From: Pseudomonadota bacterium
Lineage (GTDB): Bacteria > Pseudomonadota > Alphaproteobacteria > Sphingomonadales > Sphingomonadaceae
Direction of reading: 5' to 3'
DNA: 13,144 bases
NCBI GenBank assembly: GCA_023426225.1
Contig: JAFABD010000273.1
Location: 1 to 13,144 of the forward strand
The notes under the pieces were generated by a model. The model did not search any database. It saw only the letters and a list, made by a program, of their open reading frames with translations, and had not been told where the DNA came from. Both the position numbers and the translations under genes were made by a program. How positions within the stretch are numbered: the first letter of the stretch is position 1; each line of letters starts with the position of its first letter. Below, one piece after another: positions 6,941 through 12,565 of this stretch.

Positions 6941-7588
6941 ATGGACCAGCAAATCGAATGGCGGGTGGCCCCGGCGCCCGTCGAATATGGCGCGGCACTT
7001 GCCGAAATGGAGGCACGCGTCGCCGCCGTGACCGCGGGCGAGGCGCGCGAACTCGTCTGGCTGCTCGAACACCCGCCCGTCTACACCGCCGGCACCAGCG
7101 CGAAGCCCGAGGACCTGCTCGACGCGCGCTTTCCGGTGTTCGAGATCGGCCGCGGCGGCCGCTATACCTATCACGGGCCGGGGCAGCGCATCGGCTATCT
7201 GGTGCTCGACCTGCGCCAGCGGCGGCGCGACGTGCGCAATTTCGTCCACGCGCTCGAAGGCTGGGTGATCGACGCGCTCGGGCGGCTGGGGATCGAGGCG
7301 TTTCGCGCGCCGGGACGGATCGGGATCTGGACGATCGACCGCGCGGGCGACGAAGCCAAGATCGGCGCGATCGGCGTGCGAATCCGGCATTGGGTGACGA
7401 TGCACGGCTTTGCCATCAACCTGGCGCCCGACCTGGGCCACTTCACCGGAATCGTGCCCTGCGGCATCGCCGACCACCCGGTCACGAGTGCGCAGGCACT
7501 GGGATTCGACATCACCCCGGCGCAGTTCGACGCAGCGCTGGCGGACGCATTCCCGCCATTTTTGGCCGCGATCGCGCCCGAAAGCTGA
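6941..7588 (+). CDS. lipB: Octanoyl-[acyl-carrier-protein]:protein N-octanoyltransferase
   Basis: LipB (215 aa from this start) moves octanoyl from acyl carrier protein to lipoyl-domain lysines of enzymes such as pyruvate dehydrogenase and the glycine cleavage H protein, the first step of endogenous lipoate synthesis; LipA then inserts sulfur. The family block RGGRYTYHGPGQ is at 71-82. Catalytic K140 is in AKIGAIGVRI and the catalytic C174 is in GIVPCGI, so the Lys/Cys dyad is intact. The frame is open upstream to a TTG at 6896 and an ATG at 6902, but ATG 6941 fits the family length and has GGGA just upstream. No lipA is adjacent, and it appears monocistronic. It lies divergent from the membrane-protein pair. 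Confidence 0.95.
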   Translation: MDQQIEWRVAPAPVEYGAALAEMEARVAAVTAGEARELVWLLEHPPVYTAGTSAKPEDLLDARFPVFEIGRGGRYTYHGPGQRIGYLVLDLRQRRRDVRNFVHALEGWVIDALGRLGIEAFRAPGRIGIWTIDRAGDEAKIGAIGVRIRHWVTMHGFAINLAPDLGHFTGIVPCGIADHPVTSAQALGFDITPAQFDAALADAFPPFLAAIAPES

Positions 7589-7692
7589 AATCGTGGCTTG
7601 AGGCGGTCGGCCGAAGCGTCTAATGTCCACCCCGGTTTGGGTATTAGCGGCGTCCGAATGCCGTCCAAATCCATTATCTAGGGAGCTTTCAA

Positions 7693-7926
7693 ATGCGTGC
7701 AGTCCTTTCGAAGATCGTTGCCGGCTCGATGATCGCCGGTGCGGCTCTCGCCGTCGCGGCTTGCTCGAGCAACGAATCGTCGACCAACGTCACGAACACC
7801 ACCGAAGTCGTTCCGACCGAGAACGTTGGCGCGGCCGACGCGATGGTTTCGAACGTCGACACGGCGGCCCCGACGAACGCTGTCGAAACGAACGCCGTCG
7901 AGACCAACGCTGCCAACGCGCAGTAA
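7693..7926 (+). CDS. Small Asn/Thr/Ala-rich lipoprotein
   Basis: This 77-aa protein has a lipoprotein signal: basic start MRAVLSK, hydrophobic core, then the lipobox VAAC with the predicted lipidated cysteine at residue 24. The mature part is about 53 residues, low in complexity and rich in N, T, A, V and E, with the short repeat NAVET-NAVET-NAANA at the end. No folded domain is apparent; it may be a flexible envelope tether or an abundant small lipoprotein. The start has GGGAG upstream at good spacing, and a strong intrinsic terminator follows about 30 nt after the stop, so it looks like an independent, probably well-expressed gene. I do not recognise a named family, though similar CSSN-starting small lipoproteins occur in sphingomonads as far as I recall. 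Confidence 0.85.
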   Translation: MRAVLSKIVAGSMIAGAALAVAACSSNESSTNVTNTTEVVPTENVGAADAMVSNVDTAAPTNAVETNAVETNAANAQ

Positions 7927-7956
7927 TCTCCACGCGCAAGCGTGTTGACGAGTTCA

Positions 7957-7990
7957 GGGCCGTCCGGGCGACCGGGCGGCCCTTTTCGTT
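7957..7990 (+). terminator. Intrinsic terminator after the small lipoprotein gene
   Basis: GGGCCGTCCGG (7957-7967) pairs with CCGGGCGGCCC (7972-7982) in an 11-bp stem with one G-U pair and a GCGA tetraloop, directly followed by TTTTCGTT. It lies 30 nt past the lipoprotein stop. This is the only textbook intrinsic terminator in the window. Confidence 0.9.
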
Positions 7991-8158
7991 GCAGCATCCC
8001 CCACCGCCCCGGCCCGGATTTCGCCACAGAAGCGACGCAGTTTCCCGCCCGGCTTCGCAAGGCACATGCGACGAAACGACTCCGTCGCCGCACATCCGGG
8101 TAAAAAATGGCTTGGGCGCGGAGTCGAAATTCCGTAACCAATCCGGAAACCAGGAAAG

Positions 8159-8845
8159 ATGAGGCAGATGCTCGTTCGGCGTATCCTATCCACCATGGCC
8201 TGTGCTGCCGGCCTGTTCGCGGCCGCACCGGCTTCGGCCCAGTTCTTCCTGAAGGCGCCCGACCTGCGCGGCGAGCCCATCACGGGCACCGAGCCCGGGG
8301 TGCTTGGCCCGGCGCTCCCCGGCGCGACGGCCGCCGAGCTGCGCGCGGCGATGGTCTGGAACCTGCGCGCCGCGCTCAACGTCGCCGCATTGCAGTGCGA
8401 CTTTGAGCCGACGCTGATGACGCGCGACAACTACAACGCGATCCTGAAGGACCATCACGGCGAGCTGGACGAGTCGTACAGCACGCTGGGCCGCTATTTC
8501 GCCCGGATCCACAAGACCAAGAAGGCGAGCAGCGACGAGCTCGACCGGTTCGGGACGCGGGTCTATTCGAGCTATTCGACCGTGTCGGGGCAGCTTTCGT
8601 TCTGCCGGACGGCGGGCGACATCAGCCATGACGCGCGCTTTGCCCGGCCGGGGAGCCTGGGCGAACTGGCCAAGGCACGGCTGCGCGAACTGCGGTCGAG
8701 CCTGGCCGGCTGGGGCGAGCAGTTCCGCGCCTCGCGCGTCGTCGCCCTGCCCGCGCACAGCCAGATCCCGGCGTTCGGCGACAGCAAGTGCTGGAAGCGC
8801 GACGTCTACCAGACGCGCAAGTGCGGCCCGGTGGACCGCGGCTGA
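8159..8845 (+). CDS. Secreted protein with four cysteines, unknown function
   Basis: This 228-aa protein has a Sec signal peptide (MRQMLVRR, hydrophobic 9-22, cleavage likely after APASA at residue 27, giving mature QFFLKAPDLRG). The mature part is mostly polar and predicted helical, with four cysteines (C80, C149, C211, C222) that could make two periplasmic disulfides, and a conserved-looking C-terminal CWKRDVYQTRKC segment. No catalytic motif is recognised. ATG 8159 follows AGGA closely (3 nt); ATG 8168 is an alternative preceded by GAGG. It stands alone after the terminator at 7957-7990 and is convergent with queE. It is probably a sphingomonad-specific periplasmic protein; I do not know its role. 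Confidence 0.8.
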   Translation: MRQMLVRRILSTMACAAGLFAAAPASAQFFLKAPDLRGEPITGTEPGVLGPALPGATAAELRAAMVWNLRAALNVAALQCDFEPTLMTRDNYNAILKDHHGELDESYSTLGRYFARIHKTKKASSDELDRFGTRVYSSYSTVSGQLSFCRTAGDISHDARFARPGSLGELAKARLRELRSSLAGWGEQFRASRVVALPAHSQIPAFGDSKCWKRDVYQTRKCGPVDRG

Positions 8846-8862
8846 CACCCGCCCGGCCCCCT

Positions 8863-8888
8863 GCCCGGCGCCGCAGTGCGCGCCGGGC
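8863..8888. terminator. Hairpin between convergent genes
   Basis: GCCCGGCGC (8863-8871) and GCGCCGGGC (8880-8888) form a perfect 9-bp stem with an 8-nt loop, in the 51-nt gap between the convergent secreted-protein gene and queE. It has no T-tract on either side. Its position suggests a bidirectional transcript end or 3'-end protector. Confidence 0.45.
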
Positions 8889-8896
8889 GGCGGGGA

Positions 8897-9532
8897 TCAG
8901 CGCAGCCCCAGCAGCTTGTGCGTCTGAAGCGACAGACGCCAGCGCGGACGCGCCATCGCCAGCGCGATCGCCGCCTGGACATTGGCCTGCGCCGCGGTCG
9001 CATCGTCCATCGGCTGGACGAGGAACGCGCCGAAATCCCACCCTTCGAGCACTTCGGGATCGATCCCCGCCTGCGGCCAGACGAGCTTGAGCTCGTCGCC
9101 CGAGCGCTGGACGATGCTGCTCCCCGCCTTGGGGCTGATGCACACCCAGTCGAGGGCGGGATGCGCGGGAAGCGTGCCGTTGCTTTCGATCGCGATGCGG
9201 AAGCCGCGCGCATGGAGCGCGTCGACAAGCGCATCGTCGACCTGGAGCATCGGTTCGCCGCCGGTCAGCACGACGAAGCGCGCCTCGCGGTCCTTGCCCC
9301 ACGCCGCCTCGGCCGCCGCGGCAAGTTCCTCGGCATCGGCGAAACGCGCGCCGCCGGCGCCGTCGGTGCCGACGAAATCGGTGTCGCAGAAGCGACAGAT
9401 CGCGCTCGCCCGGTCGACCTCACGCCCCGACCAGAGGTTGCAGCCGGCAAAACGCACGAACACCGCACGCGCACCGGCATTGACCCCCTCGCCCTGGAGC
9501 GTGAGGAACAGTTCCTTGACGGCGTAGCTCAT
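8897..9532 (-). CDS. queE: 7-carboxy-7-deazaguanine synthase
   Basis: QueE (211 aa) is a radical-SAM enzyme converting 6-carboxytetrahydropterin to 7-carboxy-7-deazaguanine on the way to preQ0 and queuosine. The 4Fe-4S cluster cysteines are C31, C46 and C49, a CX14CX2C arrangement known in one QueE group rather than the plain CX3CX2C. The SAM-binding GGEP is at 91-94, and the substrate-entry QGEG is at 13-16. ATG 9532 overlaps the queC stop (ATGA), so it is translated with queC. An extended upstream frame lies inside queC and is rejected. It is the last gene of the minus-strand group that starts with hslO or queC. No queD or queF is in the window. Confidence 0.95.
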   Translation of the reverse strand: MSYAVKELFLTLQGEGVNAGARAVFVRFAGCNLWSGREVDRASAICRFCDTDFVGTDGAGGARFADAEELAAAAEAAWGKDREARFVVLTGGEPMLQVDDALVDALHARGFRIAIESNGTLPAHPALDWVCISPKAGSSIVQRSGDELKLVWPQAGIDPEVLEGWDFGAFLVQPMDDATAAQANVQAAIALAMARPRWRLSLQTHKLLGLR

Positions 9533-10212
9533 GGCCGCGTGGCGTAGACCGTCGGGTCGGGCAGCCCCGCCTCTTCGAAACCCTTGGCGCGCAGGCGGCA
9601 ACTGTCGCACAGCCCGCAATGCTTGCCGTCGGGCGTCGGGTCGTAGCACGACCAGCTGAGCCCCGCGTCGAGCCCCAGCCGCGCCGCCTCACGGACGATA
9701 TCGGCCTTGCTCATGTCCTGAAGCGGCGCACGGATGCGGAAGGGCTTGCCCTCCACCCCGGCCTTGGTCGCCACCTCGGCGAGCTTTTCGAACTCGGCGA
9801 TGAACTCGGGCCGGCAATCGGGATAGCCCGAATAATCGAGCGCGTTGACGCCGATATAGAGGTCGCGCGCGCCCGACGCCTCGGCCCAGCCCAGCGCAAG
9901 GCTGAGGAAGATCGTGTTGCGGGCGGGGACATAGGTGACGGGAATGTCGTCGCCGACCCCGTCCTTGGGCACGTCGATATCGGCGGTGAGAGCCGAACCG
10001 CCGAACGCGCGCAGATCGAGCGGCAGGACGACGTGGCGCTCGGCCCCCAGCATCGCCGCGATCCGGCGCGCGGCCGACAATTCGACCTGGTGCCGCTGGT
10101 TGTAGTCGATCGAAAGCGCGAGCAGGCGGTGGCCGTCCTCACGCGCGCGCGCGGCCGAGACCATCGAATCGAGGCCCCCCGAAATCAGCGCAACTGCGAA
10201 GCTATCACTCAT
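9529..10212 (-). CDS. queC: 7-cyano-7-deazaguanine synthase
   Basis: QueC (227 aa) uses ATP and ammonia to turn 7-carboxy-7-deazaguanine, the QueE product, into preQ0. The N-terminal PP-loop SGGLDS (11-16) binds ATP and YVPARNT (94-100) is a family block. The zinc site is C189, C199, C202 and C205 in the SCY..GKHCGLCDSC segment. The length is standard. MSDSF at 10212 is preferred to an in-frame start 12 codons upstream because it begins right before the PP-loop strand and has GGGG about 6 nt upstream. It overlaps queE by 4 nt. The 72-nt upstream gap to the DUF3617-like gene shows no clear riboswitch or promoter, so it may be read through from upstream. Confidence 0.96.
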   Translation of the reverse strand: MSDSFAVALISGGLDSMVSAARAREDGHRLLALSIDYNQRHQVELSAARRIAAMLGAERHVVLPLDLRAFGGSALTADIDVPKDGVGDDIPVTYVPARNTIFLSLALGWAEASGARDLYIGVNALDYSGYPDCRPEFIAEFEKLAEVATKAGVEGKPFRIRAPLQDMSKADIVREAARLGLDAGLSWSCYDPTPDGKHCGLCDSCRLRAKGFEEAGLPDPTVYATRP

Positions 10213-10284
10213 CCGCACCCCGCTAGACCCGTTTGCCGCCGGAATCAAAGCCGCGCGCCGTAAGGGCGGACGATGGCCCGCCGG

Positions 10285-10719
10285 TCAGTTGCAGGCGCCG
10301 ATCCGGCGCGCGTCGAACTGTTCGGAAAAAGGCATGCCGTCGGCCACGCCCTGCGTGTCGAGCGAGAGCGAGCGCGGCGTATCGAGCTGGATCGTCGTGC
10401 GCCCCTGGCCGTGGCCGGCGCAGGTATAGCGCATCGTCACCGAACGGCTGTTGCTGTCCATCGGCTGATGGTCGCAGCGCTGGCGCGGATGATAGAGCTG
10501 GATGAGCGCCGCAGCGTCGGCGACGCACAGGCGGCGCGTGCCGCCGTCGCGCGACTTGAGCTCCCACAGCCCCTTTTCGATCTGTCCGAGCAACTGGACG
10601 GGCGCAGGACCGGCGACCGGGCGAACGCCCGCGCCGCCGCCGCGCTGTGCCGCCGCACCGCCCGCCGCAAGACCGATCATGCCCACGACCAGCGGGGCCA
10701 CCAGAACGCTTCGCTTCAT
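10285..10719 (-). CDS. Secreted DUF3617-like protein
   Basis: This 144-aa protein has a signal peptide (MKRS, hydrophobic 5-20, cleavage near GGAAA-Q at 24/25). The mature part carries GLWELKSRDGG (50-60) and four cysteines (C65, C82, C100, C143), ending in ARRIGACN. The GLWE start, paired cysteines, RYTC segment and C-terminal IGAC resemble the periplasmic DUF3617 family of unknown function common in alphaproteobacteria; I assign it on pattern only. The start ATG 10719 has a strong GGGGGAG about 11 nt upstream. A longer open frame runs into hslO and is not real. It sits between hslO and queC on the same strand, with 91-nt and 72-nt gaps. Confidence 0.75.
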   Translation of the reverse strand: MKRSVLVAPLVVGMIGLAAGGAAAQRGGGAGVRPVAGPAPVQLLGQIEKGLWELKSRDGGTRRLCVADAAALIQLYHPRQRCDHQPMDSNSRSVTMRYTCAGHGQGRTTIQLDTPRSLSLDTQGVADGMPFSEQFDARRIGACN

Positions 10720-10810
10720 TCGTCCGAAAACTCCCCCCGCGGCCCGATCCGCCGCCAGAACGACGGATCGCGGGCGAACGCGGCAAATATATGGAAATCG
10801 CGCGGCGGGA

Positions 10811-11734
10811 TTACAACGCGGGCGGAACGAACTCGTCGAGCGCGATCGGGAACTTTTTAGAACAGAAGGCGCAATCGACACTGATCGTGCCGTCGGCATC
10901 GGCCATGGCCGCACGCTCCTCGGCCGGGAACTTGGCGAGAACCTGGGTGATATAGTCGGCGCTGCACCGGCAACCGCGCGAGAGCGCAGCACCGGCGAGC
11001 ACGCGCACCTCGGGCTCTTCGTTGAACAGCCGCCAGACGAGATTTTCGAGCGGGATCGCCGCGTCGCACAATTCGTCGGCCGCCATCGTGCCACCGAGCG
11101 CGGCCACATGCTCCCATTCGGGGTGGTCGTGACGGACGTGCAGCCGCTCGCGCCCCACCTCGCCCTCCGGCAGATGCTGGAGGAACAGCCCGCCGGCGAT
11201 CAGCCGCCCTTCCGAATCGCGGCGGACGCCGAGCCGCACGATGCTGGGGATCTGTTCGGACTGGAGGAAATATTTCTCCGCCGCCTCGCCGAGCGTCGCG
11301 CCGTCGAGCGGGACGATCCCCTGATAGCGTTCCTTGGTGAGCGCCTGGTCGAAGGTGACGGCAAGATAGCCCTGGTTGAACAGCTTGCCGATCGTCGGGT
11401 TCTTGCCGAGCTGCGCCAGCCGCGTCGCGTCGAACTGGACATAGCCGCGCAGGCTGCCGCCCTGATAGTCGCAGACCATCAGGCTGATGATGCCGCGCTG
11501 CGTCTGGGCCTGGAGCGTCATCTGCCCCTCGGCATCCTTGAGCGTGGCGCCGAGCAGCGCGGTGAGCGTCAGCGCCTCGGCCAGCAGCCGTTCGATCACC
11601 GGCGGATAGGCATGGGCCGAGAGGATCTCATCGAGCACCGGCCCCAGCCGCGCGACACGGCCGCGCGCATTGCGTCCGGGAATGGTGAAACCGATCACGC
11701 GATCGAGATCGGCGGCGGGAACGGGATGGGTCAC
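10811..11734 (-). CDS. hslO: Redox-regulated chaperone Hsp33
   Basis: Hsp33 (307 aa) is a cytoplasmic holdase that is inactive with zinc bound to four reduced cysteines and is switched on by oxidation plus unfolding. The C-terminal redox switch is complete: C255 and C257 (GCRCSADY) and C288 and C291 (DCAFC), a CXCX30CXXC arrangement. Additional cysteines (C88, C223) lie outside it. The N-terminal domain begins with IGFTIPGRNARGRVARLGP, as in alphaproteobacterial Hsp33. GTG 11734 is chosen because GGAGAG lies 6 nt upstream and the fold starts soon after; the frame extends to a GTG at 11785 with a poorer site. An RpoH-like promoter lies about 80-115 nt upstream, fitting a heat-shock gene. Confidence 0.96.
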   Translation of the reverse strand: MTHPVPAADLDRVIGFTIPGRNARGRVARLGPVLDEILSAHAYPPVIERLLAEALTLTALLGATLKDAEGQMTLQAQTQRGIISLMVCDYQGGSLRGYVQFDATRLAQLGKNPTIGKLFNQGYLAVTFDQALTKERYQGIVPLDGATLGEAAEKYFLQSEQIPSIVRLGVRRDSEGRLIAGGLFLQHLPEGEVGRERLHVRHDHPEWEHVAALGGTMAADELCDAAIPLENLVWRLFNEEPEVRVLAGAALSRGCRCSADYITQVLAKFPAEERAAMADADGTISVDCAFCSKKFPIALDEFVPPAL

Positions 11735-11740
11735 TGAATG

Positions 11741-11746
11741 CTCTCC
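11741..11746 (-). promoter_or_regulatory. Shine-Dalgarno supporting GTG start of hslO
   Basis: GGAGAG on the minus strand lies 6 nt before GTG 11734. The alternative GTG 11785 lacks such a site. Confidence 0.7.
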
Positions 11747-11821
11747 GGCATTCGTCCGGCGCAGCGGGAAGTCGGGCGACTCCACACGTCCGGGCGAACG
11801 CAGCTTTTGGGTTCGGACGGG

Positions 11822-11849
11822 TAGATAGGGTTTCGACGGCAGGAAACAA
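11822..11849 (-). promoter_or_regulatory. RpoH-like (or sigma-70) promoter of hslO
   Basis: On the minus strand TTGTTT (11849-11844) is followed after 13 nt by CCCTATCTA (11830-11822). The latter matches the heat-shock sigma-32 -10 consensus CCCCATNTA at all but one position. The -35 keeps TTG but not the following GAA. Read as sigma-70 it is TTGTTT-N16-TATCTA. Either predicts a start near 11815 and an 80-nt leader to GTG 11734. Confidence 0.5.
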
Positions 11850-11868
11850 TGCGGGGCGTGCGGGGGCG

Positions 11869-11886
11869 AAGTTTAGGAAGTTTAGG
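11869..11886. repeat. Tandem 9-bp repeat AAGTTTAGG x2
   Basis: Two perfect head-to-tail copies of AAGTTTAGG (11869-11877, 11878-11886) lie upstream of the hslO promoter. They are AT-richer than their surroundings. Function is unknown. Confidence 0.6.
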
Positions 11887-11940
11887 GTGACTATCGCGTG
11901 ACGGCGGGGATCGGGGGCGCGGCGGGAGGAGCGCAGGCTG

Positions 11941-12136
11941 GGCCCCGGCTCAAGGCCGGGGCGACGATGAGGGGGCCGGGGCGACGATGGCGGACATGGG
12001 CGACGAGGGCGGACATGGGCGACGATGGGGCCTGAGCGGCGATGGCGGACATGGGCGACGATGGGAGGCCGGCGCGACGAGGGAGGAATTGCGCGACGAG
12101 GGAGGTCGGGGCGGCGATGGCGGACCTGCGCGGCGA
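11941..12136. repeat. Degenerate GC-rich direct-repeat array
   Basis: The 454 nt between hslO and the small membrane gene hold no credible gene. They contain a patchwork of short repeats. A 16-mer GGCCGGGGCGACGATG occurs at 11954 and 11974 (period 20). An 18-mer GGCGGACATGGGCGACGA occurs exactly three times, at 11989, 12008 and 12044. A diverged copy starts at 12119 (GGCGGACCTGCGCGGCGA), with further partial GCGACGAGGGAGG units at 12074-12104. The core GGGCGACGA is shared with the adjacent palindrome, which suggests local duplication of that element. Open frames across it consist of low-complexity Arg/Ala/Pro/Ser translations. Confidence 0.8.
11943..11961. repeat. REP-like palindrome CCCCGGC-TCAAG-GCCGGGG
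   Basis: CCCCGGC (11943-11949) and GCCGGGG (11955-11961) form a perfect 7-bp stem with TCAAG loop. Its sequence resembles the short intergenic palindromes ending in GGGGCGACGA that I recall as common in sphingomonad genomes. It sits at the left edge of the degenerate repeat array and may be its seed. Confidence 0.6.
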
Positions 12137-12188
12137 CGGAGAGCGGGGTGACGGCAAGGGACCGGGCCGCGGTCGAGGCGCGCGGGGA

Positions 12189-12365
12189 TCAGCGGGTGCG
12201 GGTGTGGGCGCGCCAGCCGCGATAGGCGGCATAGGCCGCGACGGGTAGCCAGATCGCGGCGAGGATGGCGTCGATCGGCTCGCCCGTTTCGACGAAGCGG
12301 GCAATGTCGAACAGCCCCAGGGTCGCGGCGACGAAGACGAAAATCTCGACGACACTGGCACGCAT
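12189..12365 (-). CDS. 58-aa membrane protein, unknown function
   Basis: This very small gene starts at ATG 12365 (MRASVVEIF) and ends with TGA at 12189 (HTRTR). It encodes two hydrophobic segments, about residues 5-22 (VVEIFVFVAATLGLFDIA) and 31-48 (IDAILAAIWLPVAAYAAY), joined by the acidic loop RFVETGEP, with a basic C-terminal tail. This is a helical-hairpin membrane protein. GGAGG lies 9 nt before the ATG, a strong site, and third codon positions are strongly GC-biased with sensible residues, unlike the low-complexity overlapping frames. A plausible promoter is TTGCCT-N17-TATCTG, and a perfect DnaA box overlaps the predicted start of transcription. Its stop borders the repeat array. I do not recognise the family. 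Confidence 0.75.
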   Translation of the reverse strand: MRASVVEIFVFVAATLGLFDIARFVETGEPIDAILAAIWLPVAAYAAYRGWRAHTRTR

Positions 12366-12374
12366 GGCGGCAAG

Positions 12375-12379
12375 CCTCC
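12375..12379 (-). promoter_or_regulatory. Shine-Dalgarno of the 58-aa membrane protein gene
   Basis: GGAGG on the minus strand, 9 nt before ATG 12365, is one of the best ribosome sites in the window and is the main support for this short gene. Confidence 0.7.
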
Positions 12380-12382
12380 GGA

Positions 12383-12391
12383 TTATCCACA
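12383..12391 (+). promoter_or_regulatory. Perfect DnaA box TTATCCACA
   Basis: The 9-mer equals the strong consensus DnaA-binding site. It lies between the predicted -10 (12395-12400) and the ribosome site (12375-12379) of the 58-aa membrane protein gene, overlapping the likely start of transcription. Only one copy is seen and no AT-rich unwinding region is nearby, so this is not an origin. Binding is inference. Confidence 0.5.
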
Positions 12392-12394
12392 GAA

Positions 12395-12423
12395 CAGATA
12401 GCGAACTTTGGCCGGGTAGGCAA
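12395..12423 (-). promoter_or_regulatory. Possible sigma-70 promoter of the 58-aa membrane protein gene
   Basis: On the minus strand TTGCCT (12423-12418), a 17-nt spacer, then TATCTG (12400-12395). Each hexamer is a partial match, but the spacing is ideal and the start would fall near 12388, 23 nt before the ATG. Confidence 0.4.
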
Positions 12424-12552
12424 GGAGAACGGCAGCGCCATGTCGTGCTGCGTCGGGCGGCGGAAGCGCGCGCCGGACGCGGCGCCCGCCGGGGACGCCC
12501 GAGATGCGCAGGCGGTTCGCGACGGAACCGAAACGGCGACGATAAGCCATTC

Positions 12553-12558
12553 TATAAT
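12553..12558 (+). promoter_or_regulatory. TATAAT element at start of the Ala-rich gene
   Basis: A perfect -10 consensus TATAAT ends 7 nt before ATG 12566. If used, transcription would begin at about 12565, giving a leaderless or nearly leaderless mRNA. No convincing -35 lies 16-18 nt upstream. Confidence 0.4.
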
Positions 12559-12565
12559 GGAGATT

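Noticed and set aside
6719..7630. Upstream extension of the first membrane-protein frame
   Set aside because: It lies opposite lipB, is polar and Arg-rich, and the ribosome site at ATG 6718 marks the true start.
10213..10284. preQ1 riboswitch upstream of queC
   Set aside because: The 72-nt gap shows no recognisable aptamer pattern by eye, and its GC-rich sequence lacks the usual A-rich tail.
11941..12136. CRISPR array
   Set aside because: Repeats are short, unevenly spaced and overlapping, spacers are not unique sequences of constant length, and no cas gene is present.
11891..12373. 160-codon minus-strand frame rich in Ser and Pro
   Set aside because: It overlaps the better supported 58-aa membrane gene in another frame and reads the repeat array as low-complexity sequence.
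12383..12391. Replication origin at the DnaA box
   Set aside because: Only one DnaA box, no AT-rich unwinding element and no dnaA, parA/parB or hemE-type origin neighbours in the window.
12538..12545. Sigma-28 (flagellar) -10 element near GACGATAA
   Set aside because: It partly matches GCCGATAA, but there is no TAAA element at the needed distance upstream.
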